64,000 nt of DNA from Eggerthia catenaformis OT 569 = DSM 20559 (GCF_000340375.1 NZ_KB446647.1:258066-322065); one strand, 5' to 3'; positions 1 through 8,613 are shown, counted from the first letter of the stretch. Numbers and translations are program-made. Notes: a model not told the origin generated them from the sequence alone.

Positions 1-1268
1 AGGTGACTGATTATAATGAAATTCAGGGACAGGGAATCAGAGGTATTATTAATGGTAGTGAAGTATTGGCAGGTAATTTAAAAATGATGACTGAAAATCA
101 TATTACTGTTGCCAATCAGGATTACTCTTTAGAAGGAAAGACTGTTTTATATTTTGCGATTGATGGAAAATATGCTGGTCTAATGACATTGGCTGATTCA
201 TTAAAACCATCAGCTGCCCGGGTGATTCAGGAACTTCATAAAAGACATATAAATACAATAATGCTTACCGGTGATCATGAGCTTACTGCAAAAGCAATTG
301 CAGATAAATTGGATATAGACTATCGATCTGAAGTATTACCGGCCGATAAAGAAAGAATAGTTAGAGAACTTCAGGAAGAAGGGTATATAACTGCTATGCT
401 TGGTGATGGCATAAATGATGCACCTGCTCTTACGAGAGCACATGTGGGTATTTCTTTTGTTTCAGGTCTTGATATTGCGATTGAATCAAGTGATATTGTT
501 TTAATGAAGAATGATTTAAGAGACTTAATCACAATTATTGATTTATCACATGCTGTTATTAAGAATATTAAAGAAAATCTATTCTGGGCATTATTCTATA
601 ATTCTCTTTGTATTCCCGTTGCTGCCGGGTTATTCTATCATTCTTTTGGCTTAAAGCTGTCACCTATGCTTGGCTCTCTGGCGATGAGTTTTTCAAGTGT
701 ATTTGTTGTTAGTAATGCTTTAAGATTAAGATTATTTAAAACGAAGGAGATACCTGTTAAAGAAAATATACAGGTAACTAAAAAAGAGGAAGATATTATG
801 ATTACAAAAGAAAATTGTGATAAGATTTTAAAAATTGAAGGAATGATGTGTAACCATTGTCAAAAACATGTAGCCAATGCTTTGAATGCTTTAGATAATG
901 TAGAAGCTGAAGTTTCATTAGAAAATAAGGAAGCTTATATTAATGTTTTTAATAAGAAAGTGACTGATCAGATGTTTAAAGATACTGTTAAAGAAGCTGG
1001 ATATGAGATTACAGGAATCATAATTAATAAAAAGTATAATGAAAAAAATTATGATAAGATAATAGAAGTCACTGATATGATGTGTAAGAATTGCCGGAAT
1101 CATGTTCTAGAAGCAATTAATAGTATTGAAGGAGTTCATGTTGATGTTTCATTGTTTGAAAATAAAGTATTTATTAAAGGGAATGCATCTGACGATGCAT
1201 TAAAAGAAGTTATTGAAGAAGCAGGTTATACTGTTGGGACTATCAAGGAGATTCATAATGCAGGCTGA
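1..1268 (+). CDS. copA: Copper-exporting P1B-type ATPase, C-terminal part (5' truncated by window edge)
   Basis: Exports Cu(I) across the membrane using ATP. Only the 3' part is present; the reading frame is open from base 3, and the DKTGT phosphorylation motif would lie to the left of the window. Visible are the N-domain GxGxxG segment (IQGQGIRGI), the P-domain TGDHE and GDGINDAP motifs, then two membrane segments with YN in the seventh helix and MSFSS in the eighth, the Cu(I)-specific signature. After a short linker come two heavy-metal-associated domains, each with a Met-x-Cys-x-x-Cys metal site (MMCNHC, MMCKNC). Such domains are more often N-terminal, so the C-terminal pair is unusual. 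The stop codon overlaps csoR. Confidence 0.93.
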   Translation, partial: VTDYNEIQGQGIRGIINGSEVLAGNLKMMTENHITVANQDYSLEGKTVLYFAIDGKYAGLMTLADSLKPSAARVIQELHKRHINTIMLTGDHELTAKAIADKLDIDYRSEVLPADKERIVRELQEEGYITAMLGDGINDAPALTRAHVGISFVSGLDIAIESSDIVLMKNDLRDLITIIDLSHAVIKNIKENLFWALFYNSLCIPVAAGLFYHSFGLKLSPMLGSLAMSFSSVFVVSNALRLRLFKTKEIPVKENIQVTKKEEDIMITKENCDKILKIEGMMCNHCQKHVANALNALDNVEAEVSLENKEAYINVFNKKVTDQMFKDTVKEAGYEITGIIINKKYNEKNYDKIIEVTDMMCKNCRNHVLEAINSIEGVHVDVSLFENKVFIKGNASDDALKEVIEEAGYTVGTIKEIHNAG

Positions 1269-1521
1269 TACTAAGATGATAGAAAGATATTTGAGAACTG
1301 CTAAAGGACAGATAGACGGTATTTTAAAAATGATTGAGGAAGATCGTTATTGTCTTGATATTTCTAATCAGCTGATGGCCACTCAGGCAATATTAAATAA
1401 AGCAAACAAAGAAATCTTGGCTTCTCATATGAGACATTGTGTCTTAGAAGCTGTAAAAAGCCATCAACAAGAAGAAAAAATAGAGGAAATGATTAAAGTT
1501 ATTGATAAACTTGTTAAATAA
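1258..1521 (+). CDS. csoR: CsoR-family copper-sensing repressor
   Basis: All-helical metal-sensing repressor of 87 residues that releases copper-export promoters on binding Cu(I). The Cys-His-Cys ligand set is visible: Cys32 (RYC), His57 and Cys61 (HMRHC, the H-x3-C spacing of Cu-type CsoR). The start ATG at 1258 is chosen because AAGGAG at 1245-1250 is ideally spaced and a longer reading has no ribosome site. The first 11 bases overlap the end of copA, so the two are translationally coupled and presumably autoregulated as one operon. Confidence 0.93.
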   Translation: MQADTKMIERYLRTAKGQIDGILKMIEEDRYCLDISNQLMATQAILNKANKEILASHMRHCVLEAVKSHQQEEKIEEMIKVIDKLVK

Positions 1522-1550
1522 AGCTTCTTTAGGAGAAGCTTTATTATTTT
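1520..1550 (+). terminator. Intrinsic terminator after csoR
   Basis: Inverted repeat AAAGCTTCT / AGAAGCTTT with a 5-nt loop, starting at the csoR stop codon and followed by a T-rich stretch. Confidence 0.8.
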
Positions 1551-1605
1551 ATACTTGCTTTTGAGGTACTTTTATATGTATATTAATAGCTAATGGGGGT
1601 TTAAT

Positions 1606-3087
1606 ATGAAAATTGGATTTGATAATGATAAATATTTACGATTGCAGTCTAAACATATAGAAGAAAGAATAGCTCATTTTGGCGGAAAGCTTTATCTTGA
1701 GTTTGGTGGAAAGCTCTTTGATGATTTTCATGCCTCAAGAGTATTGCCAGGCTTTCAGCCTGACAGCAAGATTAGAATGCTTAAACATTTAAAGGATCAG
1801 ACTGAGGTTGTGATTGCGATACGTGCAAAGGATATTGAAAAGAATAAAGTACGTGGAGATATTGGTATTACCTATGATATGGATTTATTAAGACTGATTG
1901 ATGAATTTACAAATTTTGGATTATATGTAGGCAGTGTTGTTCTTACACAATTTACTGAATCTTCAGCTATTCTAGCTTATGAGAATAAGCTGAAGGCTTT
2001 AGGGATTCGTGTTTATCGTCATTATATTATTGAGAGATATCCTTCAGATATTCCTCATATTGTTAGTGAAGAAGGATTTGGCAGAAATGACTATATAGAA
2101 ACAAAACGTCCATTGGTTGTAGTAACTGCACCCGGACCTGGAAGCGGTAAAATGGGAACATGCTTATCCCAGCTTTATCATGAAGCTAAACGTGGAGTAA
2201 AAGCAGGATATGCTAAATTTGAAACATTTCCAATCTGGAACCTTCCTTTAAATCATCCTGTTAATGCTGCTTATGAAGCAGCTACAGCTGATTTAAATGA
2301 TGTCAATATGATAGATCCTTTTCACTTAGAAGCTTATGGGGAAACAGTTGTTAATTATAATCGTGATGTTGAAGTGTTTCCTGTATTAAAAGCTATGTTT
2401 GAAAAAATATCCGGTAAAAGCCCTTATCAATCACCAACAGATATGGGTGTAAATATGGCAGGATATTGTATCATTGATGATCGGATTACAAGAGATGCCA
2501 GTAATCAGGAAATTATCAGACGTTATTATCAGGCTCTATGTGATAAAAGAAAAGGGCAGGGATCAGCTAATACAATTAATAAAATTCAGCTTCTGATGGA
2601 GAAATCATCAATTTCAATTGCTGATAGAAATGTGGTTAAGGCAGCTAATAATAAAGCTTTAGAAACAGATGCTCCGGCAGCTGCTATGGAGCTTGATGAT
2701 GGAGTGATTGTTACCGGTAAAACAAGCTCATTACTTGGAGCAAGCAGTGCCTTAATTCTTAATGTTTTAAAATATTTAGCCGGTATTGCTGATGATGTTA
2801 AGCTAATATCACCTAGAGTTATAGAACCTATCATGGAATTGAAAGTGAATTATTTAGGTAATCATAATCCATTGCTTCATTTAGATGAGATTTTGATTGC
2901 TTTATCAATTGCTGCATTAGATAATTCTGCAGCCAGACAGGCTTATGCTATGCTTCCTAGACTTAAAGGCTTAGAAGCACATTCTTCAGTCATACTATCT
3001 CAGATAGACGTTAAAGTTTTTAAGAAGTTAGGTGTTAATCTTACTTGTGAACCAAAATATCAGGAAAATAAACTTTTTCATAAATGA
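1606..3087 (+). CDS. DUF1846 family protein
   Basis: A 493-residue soluble protein matching the DUF1846 family (about 500 residues, Bacillota) along its length. Its biochemical role is unknown to me. Around residues 174-182 it contains APGPGSGK followed by MGT, which resembles a nucleotide-binding P-loop but lacks the usual Ser/Thr after Lys. The N-terminus (MKIGFDNDKYL) and the FGGKLYLEFGGK segment are typical of the family. ATG at 1606 follows a G-rich site. It stands alone between two terminators, so it is monocistronic. No signal peptide or membrane helix is seen. Confidence 0.85.
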   Translation: MKIGFDNDKYLRLQSKHIEERIAHFGGKLYLEFGGKLFDDFHASRVLPGFQPDSKIRMLKHLKDQTEVVIAIRAKDIEKNKVRGDIGITYDMDLLRLIDEFTNFGLYVGSVVLTQFTESSAILAYENKLKALGIRVYRHYIIERYPSDIPHIVSEEGFGRNDYIETKRPLVVVTAPGPGSGKMGTCLSQLYHEAKRGVKAGYAKFETFPIWNLPLNHPVNAAYEAATADLNDVNMIDPFHLEAYGETVVNYNRDVEVFPVLKAMFEKISGKSPYQSPTDMGVNMAGYCIIDDRITRDASNQEIIRRYYQALCDKRKGQGSANTINKIQLLMEKSSISIADRNVVKAANNKALETDAPAAAMELDDGVIVTGKTSSLLGASSALILNVLKYLAGIADDVKLISPRVIEPIMELKVNYLGNHNPLLHLDEILIALSIAALDNSAARQAYAMLPRLKGLEAHSSVILSQIDVKVFKKLGVNLTCEPKYQENKLFHK

Positions 3088-3093
3088 TTTTTA

Positions 3094-3124
3094 AAGCAAA
3101 CAATTTTTGTTTGCTTCTTTTTAT
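3094..3124 (+). terminator. Intrinsic terminator after the DUF1846 gene
   Basis: AAGCAAACAA / TTGTTTGCTT stem with a 3-nt loop, followed by CTTTTTATT. Confidence 0.85.
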
Positions 3125-3132
3125 TATCTAAG

Positions 3133-3161
3133 TTGAGATGATGTTTTTTTTATTTTATAAT
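3133..3161 (+). promoter_or_regulatory. Sigma-A type promoter for pyrC
   Basis: TTGAGA at 3133-3138, 17-nt spacer, TATAAT at 3156-3161, followed by the AAAGGAGG ribosome site of pyrC. Confidence 0.65.
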
Positions 3162-3184
3162 AGATTTATTAAAGGAGGATAGGT

Positions 3185-4447
3185 ATGCTTTTAATAAAGA
3201 ATGGTAGAGTTATTGACCCAAGTCTACAAATTGATAGAGTGATGGATATTTTGGTTGAAGATGGGATAATTAAGAAACTGGGACAAATTAAAGGTAATTA
3301 CAAAACTATTGATGCATCAGGACTGGTAGTTGCTCCGGGACTGGTGGATGCTCATGTGCATTTCAGGGATCCTGGATTTACATATAAGGAAGATCTTGAA
3401 AGTGGCTCTAAGGCAGCTATTGCCGGTGGTTTTACAACAGTTGTTTTAATGGCTAATACATCTCCGGCTGTAGATTGTTTAGATGTATATCATGATATTA
3501 TGAATCGTGCACAAAATCTTCCTTTATCTATTCATCAGTGTGCTAATGTTACCCTTGGTCTTAAAGGAAAAGAATTGACTGATATGGAAGCATTTTATCA
3601 GGCAGGAGTATGTGGCTTTACTGATGATGGTATCCCAATAGGTGATCCGCAGATTTTATTAAAAGCTTTTGAATATTCGCACAGGTTTGATCTTCCTATA
3701 TCTCTTCATGAGGAAGATGCTCAGTTGATTGGATCTTCAGGTGTTAATGAAGGAGAAGTAAGCAGACAGCTAGGAATTAAGGGAGCATGTAAAGAAGCAG
3801 AAGAGGTGCTTATTGCTCGTGATTGCATTCTTGCTAAAAAAACAGGTGCAAAAATAGATATTCAACATTTATCTAGCGGAATGAGTGTTGATATCATTCA
3901 ATTAATGAAAAAACTGGGAGTTAATGTTTATTGTGAGGTAACCCCTCAGCATTTATGTTTGACAGAAAAAGATGTTCTTAAATATGGTGCTTATGCTAAA
4001 ATAAATCCGCCTTTTAGGACAGAAGAAGATCGTCTCAAACTTATTTGGGGACTTAAAAATGATATTATTGACATGATTGTAACTGATCATGCTCCTCACA
4101 GTAAAGAAGAGAAAGAGAGAGGTATCGATAAGGCCCCAAGTGGAATGATTGGATTAGAGACATCATTAGCTTTGGTTATTACTCATTTAGTTGAGCCCGG
4201 TCATTTAACTTTAACTAAAGCATTAGAAAAAATGACTATTAATCCGGCAAAATTCTACAAATTTGATTGCGGAACACTTCAAATAGGTAAAAAAGCTGAT
4301 ATTGTGATTTTTGATCCACATGAAAAATGGACTGTAAGCTTAAATGATTTTAAGGGAAAATCAGTAAATTCACCATTTATCGGTCATGAGCTGACCGGTA
4401 GAGTAAAATATACTATTCATCATGGGAATATTGTCTATTCACATTAA
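3185..4447 (+). CDS. pyrC: Dihydroorotase
   Basis: Third step of pyrimidine synthesis, cyclising N-carbamoyl-aspartate to dihydroorotate. The 420-residue length and the HVHFRDPG motif (zinc ligands His57 and His59) mark a class I dihydroorotase. Further ligand segments are visible: LHEED, IQHLSS and VTDHAPHSKEEK with the catalytic Asp. Start ATG at 3185 has AAAGGAGG just upstream. No other pyr gene lies nearby, so in this genome it is detached from the pathway operon. Related amidohydrolases such as allantoinase are less likely given the FRDPG motif. Confidence 0.92.
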   Translation: MLLIKNGRVIDPSLQIDRVMDILVEDGIIKKLGQIKGNYKTIDASGLVVAPGLVDAHVHFRDPGFTYKEDLESGSKAAIAGGFTTVVLMANTSPAVDCLDVYHDIMNRAQNLPLSIHQCANVTLGLKGKELTDMEAFYQAGVCGFTDDGIPIGDPQILLKAFEYSHRFDLPISLHEEDAQLIGSSGVNEGEVSRQLGIKGACKEAEEVLIARDCILAKKTGAKIDIQHLSSGMSVDIIQLMKKLGVNVYCEVTPQHLCLTEKDVLKYGAYAKINPPFRTEEDRLKLIWGLKNDIIDMIVTDHAPHSKEEKERGIDKAPSGMIGLETSLALVITHLVEPGHLTLTKALEKMTINPAKFYKFDCGTLQIGKKADIVIFDPHEKWTVSLNDFKGKSVNSPFIGHELTGRVKYTIHHGNIVYSH

Positions 4448-4469
4448 TCATTTGAAAGAATTTTATTGA

Positions 4470-4498
4470 TTGACATTATATTTATAGATAATTACAAT
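4470..4498 (+). promoter_or_regulatory. Near-consensus sigma-A promoter
   Basis: TTGACA at 4470-4475, 17-nt spacer, TACAAT at 4493-4498. Transcription would start near 4505, giving a leader of about 120 nt before the TTG start at 4626. Confidence 0.7.
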
Positions 4499-4504
4499 GT
4501 TAAT

Positions 4505-4610
4505 TGTTAAGAATAGGTAAATATTGTTATGTTGCTTATATATCTTAAGTCTATAAGCAATACTAATGAGATGTTAATAAATAAAGAGGACTTTTCCTCT
4601 TTATTTATTA
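4505..4610 (+). promoter_or_regulatory. Structured leader or small RNA with two hairpins
   Basis: Between the promoter and the DUF2974 gene there are two stems. The first is TTGCTTATA (4532-4540) pairing with TATAAGCAA (4552-4560). The second is a perfect 16-bp stem at 4575-4590 / 4595-4610 with a 4-nt loop CTTT. The second could terminate a roughly 105-nt RNA, act as an attenuator, or end leftover pyrC transcription. It has no long T-run after the stem, so its role is open. Confidence 0.5.
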
Positions 4611-4625
4611 TAAGGGGATGATACT

Positions 4626-5765
4626 TTGATTCAGGAAAATATTTTTACTTATTTAAGATTTAGAGGTTCAATTGATTTTAAGGATGATCCTTTTAATGAG
4701 ATAGATGCAATGATTTTTTCAATACTATCTTATATAGATTTTAGTGATTTTTATTATGAAGGCATTAGCATTAATGAAGTTTATTTAGCTCTTGTCCGCA
4801 ATGATAATGCTAATAGTGATGATGAAGAAAAAACCAAACAGAGAAATAAAGAACTGATTTATCTGATGACACAGTCAAAAAGATTTTCTCAGGTTAAATT
4901 TTATCATTATTGTGATCAGACAAGTTATGAAGATATTATTCAGTTTTCCGGTATTCATATAGAATATACTAAAAATCACTATTTTATTGCTTTCAGAGGA
5001 ACTGATAATAGTTTAACCGGATGGAAAGAAAACTGGATGATGATCTATATGACTTCTGTACCTGCTCAGCTATCTGCTGTAGATTATTTAAATTCTACAA
5101 TTGATTGTTCTTTTAAGGGCCATTTTAAGAAATATATTATCGGCGGACATTCTAAGGGAGGAAATTTAGCTTTATTCGGTGCCTTAAATTGTCAAAATAG
5201 AACAGTTGAAAAGATAAATGAATTTTATCTTTTTGATAGCCCCGGTCTTAAAGAAAGCTTTCATTATACTGAAAGATATAATAAAATTAAAAAAAAGATT
5301 CATGCTTTTACTCCTGAATTTTCTATTATTGCGATGACATTTGAATATGCTGAATTGGGGCACATGGTTGCAAGTTTTGAAGAAGGGTTAAATCAGCATT
5401 ATGGTGAAAACTGGATCGTTGATGGAAATCATTTTAAGGAAGCTGTTTATCGTAATGAGGAAAGTATTCGAATAGAAAAAATCTTTAAGAAATGGCTTGA
5501 ACGTATTCCTAATGATCAAAGAGAAATATTTGTGGAAAGTCTTTTTATTGTTTTAGAAAAAGCTAATATCGTAACAATGACTGATTTCTCAAACATGAAC
5601 TTTAGAAATATATTTGCTATTATGAAAGCTATGACAGCCTTGTCAAAAGAGCATAGAATACTTATCATTAAAATATTATCTTTATTAGCAGCTATTACCG
5701 GTAAGAGCATGCTTAAACATATGGAGGGGAAAAATAATGCTAAAACTAGGAACAAAAGCACCTGA
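4626..5765 (+). CDS. DUF2974 (Mbeg1-like) alpha/beta-hydrolase
   Basis: A 379-residue predicted lipase-like protein. The nucleophile elbow GGHSKGG (GxSxG form, within YIIGGHSKGGNLAL) and the preceding FRGTD segment fit the DUF2974/Mbeg1-like family of class 3-lipase-type hydrolases; substrate unknown. The start is TTG at 4626, because AAGGGG at 4612-4617 is 8 nt upstream and the nearby ATG at 4618 is out of frame. The last 29 bases overlap bcp, implying coupling. A hydrophobic stretch near the C-terminus (IIKILSLLAAITG) may contact the membrane. Confidence 0.75.
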   Translation: MIQENIFTYLRFRGSIDFKDDPFNEIDAMIFSILSYIDFSDFYYEGISINEVYLALVRNDNANSDDEEKTKQRNKELIYLMTQSKRFSQVKFYHYCDQTSYEDIIQFSGIHIEYTKNHYFIAFRGTDNSLTGWKENWMMIYMTSVPAQLSAVDYLNSTIDCSFKGHFKKYIIGGHSKGGNLALFGALNCQNRTVEKINEFYLFDSPGLKESFHYTERYNKIKKKIHAFTPEFSIIAMTFEYAELGHMVASFEEGLNQHYGENWIVDGNHFKEAVYRNEESIRIEKIFKKWLERIPNDQREIFVESLFIVLEKANIVTMTDFSNMNFRNIFAIMKAMTALSKEHRILIIKILSLLAAITGKSMLKHMEGKNNAKTRNKST

Positions 5766-6189
5766 TTTCAAGTTGGAAGATCAAAAGGGAGAAGTACACC
5801 AATTAAGTGATTATTTAGGAAAGAAAGTTATTCTTTATTTTTATCCTAAAGATAATACATCAGGCTGTACAAAACAGGCATGTGGTTTTGCACAGGTTTA
5901 TCCTGATATTCTGGAAAAAAATGCTGTTATTTTGGGAGTCAGTAAAGATTCAGTAAAATCACATAAGAAATTTCAGGAAAAATATAATCTTCCCTTTACA
6001 TTATTAGCTGATCCGGATCATAAAGTCATTGAAGCTTATGATGTATGGAAAGAAAAAAAGATGTATGGAAAGACATATATGGGAATTGTACGTTCAACTT
6101 ATCTGATTAATGAAGAAGGAATAATTGAAAAAGCATTAGAGAAAGTCAAGCCTGCTGATAATCCAAAAGAAATGGCTGAAATGCTATGA
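5737..6189 (+). CDS. bcp: Thiol peroxidase, Bcp/PrxQ type peroxiredoxin
   Basis: Reduces hydrogen peroxide and organic peroxides with thioredoxin as electron donor. The 150 residues have the Bcp layout: YFYPKDNTSGCTKQAC, giving peroxidatic Cys44 and resolving Cys49 five residues apart. The gene begins inside the DUF2974 gene with GGAGGGG just upstream, and its TGA shares ATGA with yaaA. It forms the first gene of a cluster of redox functions that extends to about 10.5 kb. Confidence 0.93.
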   Translation: MLKLGTKAPDFKLEDQKGEVHQLSDYLGKKVILYFYPKDNTSGCTKQACGFAQVYPDILEKNAVILGVSKDSVKSHKKFQEKYNLPFTLLADPDHKVIEAYDVWKEKKMYGKTYMGIVRSTYLINEEGIIEKALEKVKPADNPKEMAEML

Positions 6190-6932
6190 GAATTATTTTA
6201 TCACCGGCTAAAAATATGATCTTTGATGATTCTCTGGGATATTCCGATTTACCTGTTTATTTAACAAAAAGTTATAAATTATTAAATTATCTTCAATCAT
6301 TAAGCTATGAAGAATTAAAAGAATTATGGAAATGTAATGATAAATTAGTTTTATTGAATCAGGAAAGAATTAGAATGATGAATTTAAAACAGGCTTTATC
6401 ACCAGCTGTCTTAAGCTATGATGGACTTGTTTTTAAACATATGGCTCCACAAATATTCAGTACCGGTGCTTTTGATTATATACAAAAGCATTTAAGAATA
6501 TTATCAGCATTTTATGGTGTCTTAAAACCTTTAGATGGAATTTGTTTATATCGTCTTGAAATGCAATCCAGAGCAGGGATTAATGATACTAAAAGTCTTT
6601 ATGACTATTGGGATGATTTAATCTATAGAGAAGTTATTGATGAAGATCATTTGATTATTAATCTGGCTTCTAAAGAGTATTCCAAGTGTGTTGAAAACTA
6701 TCTTCAAGAAAATGATCATATGATTCATATTGTTTTTGGCGAGTATAAAGAAGGAAAGATCATTACTAAAGCTACTAAAGCAAAGATGGCAAGAGGGGCA
6801 ATGGTTAGATTTATGGCTGAAAACCGGATTGCCGATAAAGAGGATATAAAAAAATTTAATGATTATCATTATTTATTTGATGACAGTTTAAGTACTGAAT
6901 CTTTGTATTATTTTATTGAAAATAAAGAATAA
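6186..6932 (+). CDS. yaaA: Peroxide stress protein YaaA
   Basis: A 248-residue member of the UPF0246/YaaA family, which in Escherichia coli lowers free intracellular iron during peroxide stress. Family marks visible are the N-terminal ILSPAKNM and the internal LSYDGLVFKHM and SAFYGVLKPLDGI segments. It overlaps bcp by 4 bases (ATGA), consistent with a shared peroxide-defence role. Confidence 0.92.
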   Translation: MRIILSPAKNMIFDDSLGYSDLPVYLTKSYKLLNYLQSLSYEELKELWKCNDKLVLLNQERIRMMNLKQALSPAVLSYDGLVFKHMAPQIFSTGAFDYIQKHLRILSAFYGVLKPLDGICLYRLEMQSRAGINDTKSLYDYWDDLIYREVIDEDHLIINLASKEYSKCVENYLQENDHMIHIVFGEYKEGKIITKATKAKMARGAMVRFMAENRIADKEDIKKFNDYHYLFDDSLSTESLYYFIENKE

Positions 6933-6941
6933 GCATATTAT

Positions 6942-6969
6942 TTGAGAATAATAGAGAACTTAGTATAAT
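6942..6969 (+). promoter_or_regulatory. Promoter for the small thioredoxin-like gene
   Basis: TTGAGA at 6942-6947, 16-nt spacer, TATAAT at 6964-6969; the ribosome site AAGAGGTGA follows immediately. Confidence 0.55.
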
Positions 6970-6987
6970 AAAAAAGAGGTGAAAACT

Positions 6988-7266
6988 ATGAAAAAAATTA
7001 CAATGTTTTATTTAGATGATTGTGGTTATTGTCATAAGGCACATAAAGCTTTAGAAGAATTGTATGCTGAGAATCCTGATTATGAAAAAATCGAGATTCA
7101 TGCTGTTGAAGAATCAAAGGAACCTGAATTTGCGGATAAATTTGATTATTATGCCACTCCTACATTTTATGTAGATGATCAGAAAATTTTTGAAGCACAT
7201 ATTGGTATGACTTATGAACAAATAAAAAAAGAGGTTAAAAAAGTATTGGATATTGCAATTAATTAG
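6988..7266 (+). CDS. Thioredoxin/glutaredoxin-like protein
   Basis: A 92-residue thioredoxin-fold protein with the active site DDCGYC (Cys12 and Cys15) and an ATPTFYV segment containing the cis-proline. Size and CxxC resemble glutaredoxin-like proteins more than TrxA. ATG at 6988 is preferred over an in-frame GTG at 6979, because that GTG lies inside the ribosome site AAGAGGTGA. Its partner is unknown; position suggests thiol redox control together with the neighbouring peroxidases. Confidence 0.8.
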   Translation: MKKITMFYLDDCGYCHKAHKALEELYAENPDYEKIEIHAVEESKEPEFADKFDYYATPTFYVDDQKIFEAHIGMTYEQIKKEVKKVLDIAIN

Positions 7267-7290
7267 GCATATGGTATGCCTAATTAATTG
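7256..7290. terminator. Perfect 16-bp hairpin spanning a stop codon
   Basis: CAATTAATTAGGCATA at 7256-7271 pairs with 7275-7290 around a 3-nt loop. The left arm contains the last codons and TAG stop of the thioredoxin-like gene. No T-run follows, so it may act as a weak terminator, an mRNA stabiliser or a processing site before the next gene at 7307. Confidence 0.55.
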
Positions 7291-7306
7291 TATAGTGAGG
7301 CTTAAT

Positions 7307-7681
7307 ATGAATTTTGAAGAAAAAGAAGAACTCTTATTAGATATTTATAATAAAGGGTATCAGAATGGTAATGAACAGGGGACTCTTTCAGGATATAATA
7401 AAGGTGCTCATGATATGTATTTGCATCTTTATGAAAAGCTTGTGAAGGCTTTTGGTGAGACTGCTGCAAATAAGCTTTATATTGATTTTTTTGAGAAAGA
7501 TCAAAGATTTGATGAGCTTAATGAGCAGGAAGAAATCAATATGCTGGTGGAAATAATAGAACCGTATCTTATTTATAGTGAATCATCACAATCTTATCAG
7601 CTAAAAGAAAATACTCCTCAGGAAATAAAAGAAGCAAAAGAAGAATATGATATACTAACAAAAAAACAGTTGGTTAATTAA
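7307..7681 (+). CDS. Uncharacterised acidic protein
   Basis: I do not recognise this 124-residue protein. It is soluble-looking, acidic and mostly helical, with an N-terminal Gly/Asn/Tyr-rich segment in which YNKG occurs twice (YNKGYQNG and GYNKGAHD). Start ATG at 7307 has GTGAGG 6 nt upstream; an earlier in-frame start at 7253 would have to read through the hairpin and lacks a ribosome site. It ends in the bidirectional terminator shared with gpx. No metal motif or membrane helix is visible. Confidence 0.6.
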   Translation: MNFEEKEELLLDIYNKGYQNGNEQGTLSGYNKGAHDMYLHLYEKLVKAFGETAANKLYIDFFEKDQRFDELNEQEEINMLVEIIEPYLIYSESSQSYQLKENTPQEIKEAKEEYDILTKKQLVN

Positions 7682-7720
7682 AATATCCCTTAAAGCCAAA
7701 ATACTTTAAGGGATATTTTT
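7681..7720. terminator. Bidirectional terminator between convergent genes
   Basis: AAATATCCCTTAAAG (7681-7695) pairs with 7704-7718, 8-nt loop, with T-rich flanks on both strands; it serves the 7307 gene and, on the other strand, gpx. Confidence 0.85.
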
Positions 7721-8261
7721 ATAATAGACTAAGAATAAATGATTCAACTTCACTCATTTTTACAGTAGGCTCAAATCTTGCGACAACATTGCCTTCACGA
7801 TCAACAATAAATTTTGTGAAGTTCCATTTAATATCGGAATTATTCTTATAATCCTTATCAATCTTTTTTAGCATAGCACTCATGGCTAAAGCCTTTACAC
7901 CTTTACCAAATCCTTTAAAAGACTGCTGATTCTTCAGATATTCATATAACTCCAGTGAATTGTTCCCATTGACATCAGATTTTTTCATTTGTGGAAACTG
8001 TGTATGATAGTTTAGTGTACAGAAATCATGAATCTCTTTATCGCTGCCCGGTGTCTGACCGGCAAACTGATTACAGGGAATATCAATTATTTCTAATCCC
8101 TGATCATGATATTTTTCATACATGCTTTCTATATCTTTATACTGTGGCGTAAAGCCGCATCCGGTAGCTGTATTTACAACCATAACAACCTTATTTTTAA
8201 AATCACTCATACTTACCGGTTCACCGGCTGCATTGATCACATTATAATCATAAAAATTCAT
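7719..8261 (-). CDS. gpx: Glutathione peroxidase-family thiol peroxidase
   Basis: A 180-residue peroxidase of the GPx fold. The catalytic triad residues are visible: Cys35 (TGCGF, cysteine rather than selenocysteine), Gln69 (NQFAGQ) and Trp146 (KWNFTKF). Bacterial Cys-GPx enzymes usually draw electrons from thioredoxin, and here trxA lies 12 bases upstream in the same direction, so enzyme and donor appear to be co-transcribed. The gene ends in the bidirectional terminator. Confidence 0.92.
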   Translation of the reverse strand: MNFYDYNVINAAGEPVSMSDFKNKVVMVVNTATGCGFTPQYKDIESMYEKYHDQGLEIIDIPCNQFAGQTPGSDKEIHDFCTLNYHTQFPQMKKSDVNGNNSLELYEYLKNQQSFKGFGKGVKALAMSAMLKKIDKDYKNNSDIKWNFTKFIVDREGNVVARFEPTVKMSEVESFILSLL

Positions 8262-8273
8262 TATAAAAACCTC

Positions 8274-8591
8274 CTATAATAATGCATCCAGTTTAGCTGT
8301 AAGGATATTTTTACCAATAGCTCCTAAAGCCTCATCTTTTACTTGCCCATTTTTAAATAATTTGAAATTCGGGATACTCATAACGCCATATTTAGCGGCC
8401 AATTCAGGTTCTTGATCCACATTGATTTTTACAATCTTTGCTTTTCCTTTATAGTCTTTTTCAATAGAATCTAATACCGGACCCATCATTTTGCATGGAC
8501 CACACCAGTCAGCATAGAAATCAACTAATACCGGAATAGATGATTTAAGTACTTCATTTTCAAATTCATTATTGTTTAAAATTTTTGACAT
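8274..8591 (-). CDS. trxA: Thioredoxin
   Basis: Classic 105-residue thioredoxin: DWCGPCKMM active site (Cys30, Cys33), MSIPNF with the cis-proline and the usual C-terminal helix. General disulfide reductant, here apparently dedicated in part to the downstream glutathione peroxidase with which it forms an operon. Start ATG at 8591 has a GGAG-type site (TCTCC on the + strand). The promoter carries a palindromic operator candidate. Confidence 0.95.
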   Translation of the reverse strand: MSKILNNNEFENEVLKSSIPVLVDFYADWCGPCKMMGPVLDSIEKDYKGKAKIVKINVDQEPELAAKYGVMSIPNFKLFKNGQVKDEALGAIGKNILTAKLDALL

Positions 8592-8613
8592 AATCTTATC
8601 TCCTTTAATTAAT

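Noticed and set aside
918..1103. A hydrophobic 61-codon open frame antisense to the copper ATPase
   Set aside because: It is the complement of the two metal-binding domains; hydrophobicity is a by-product of antisense reading of Lys/Asn-rich codons.
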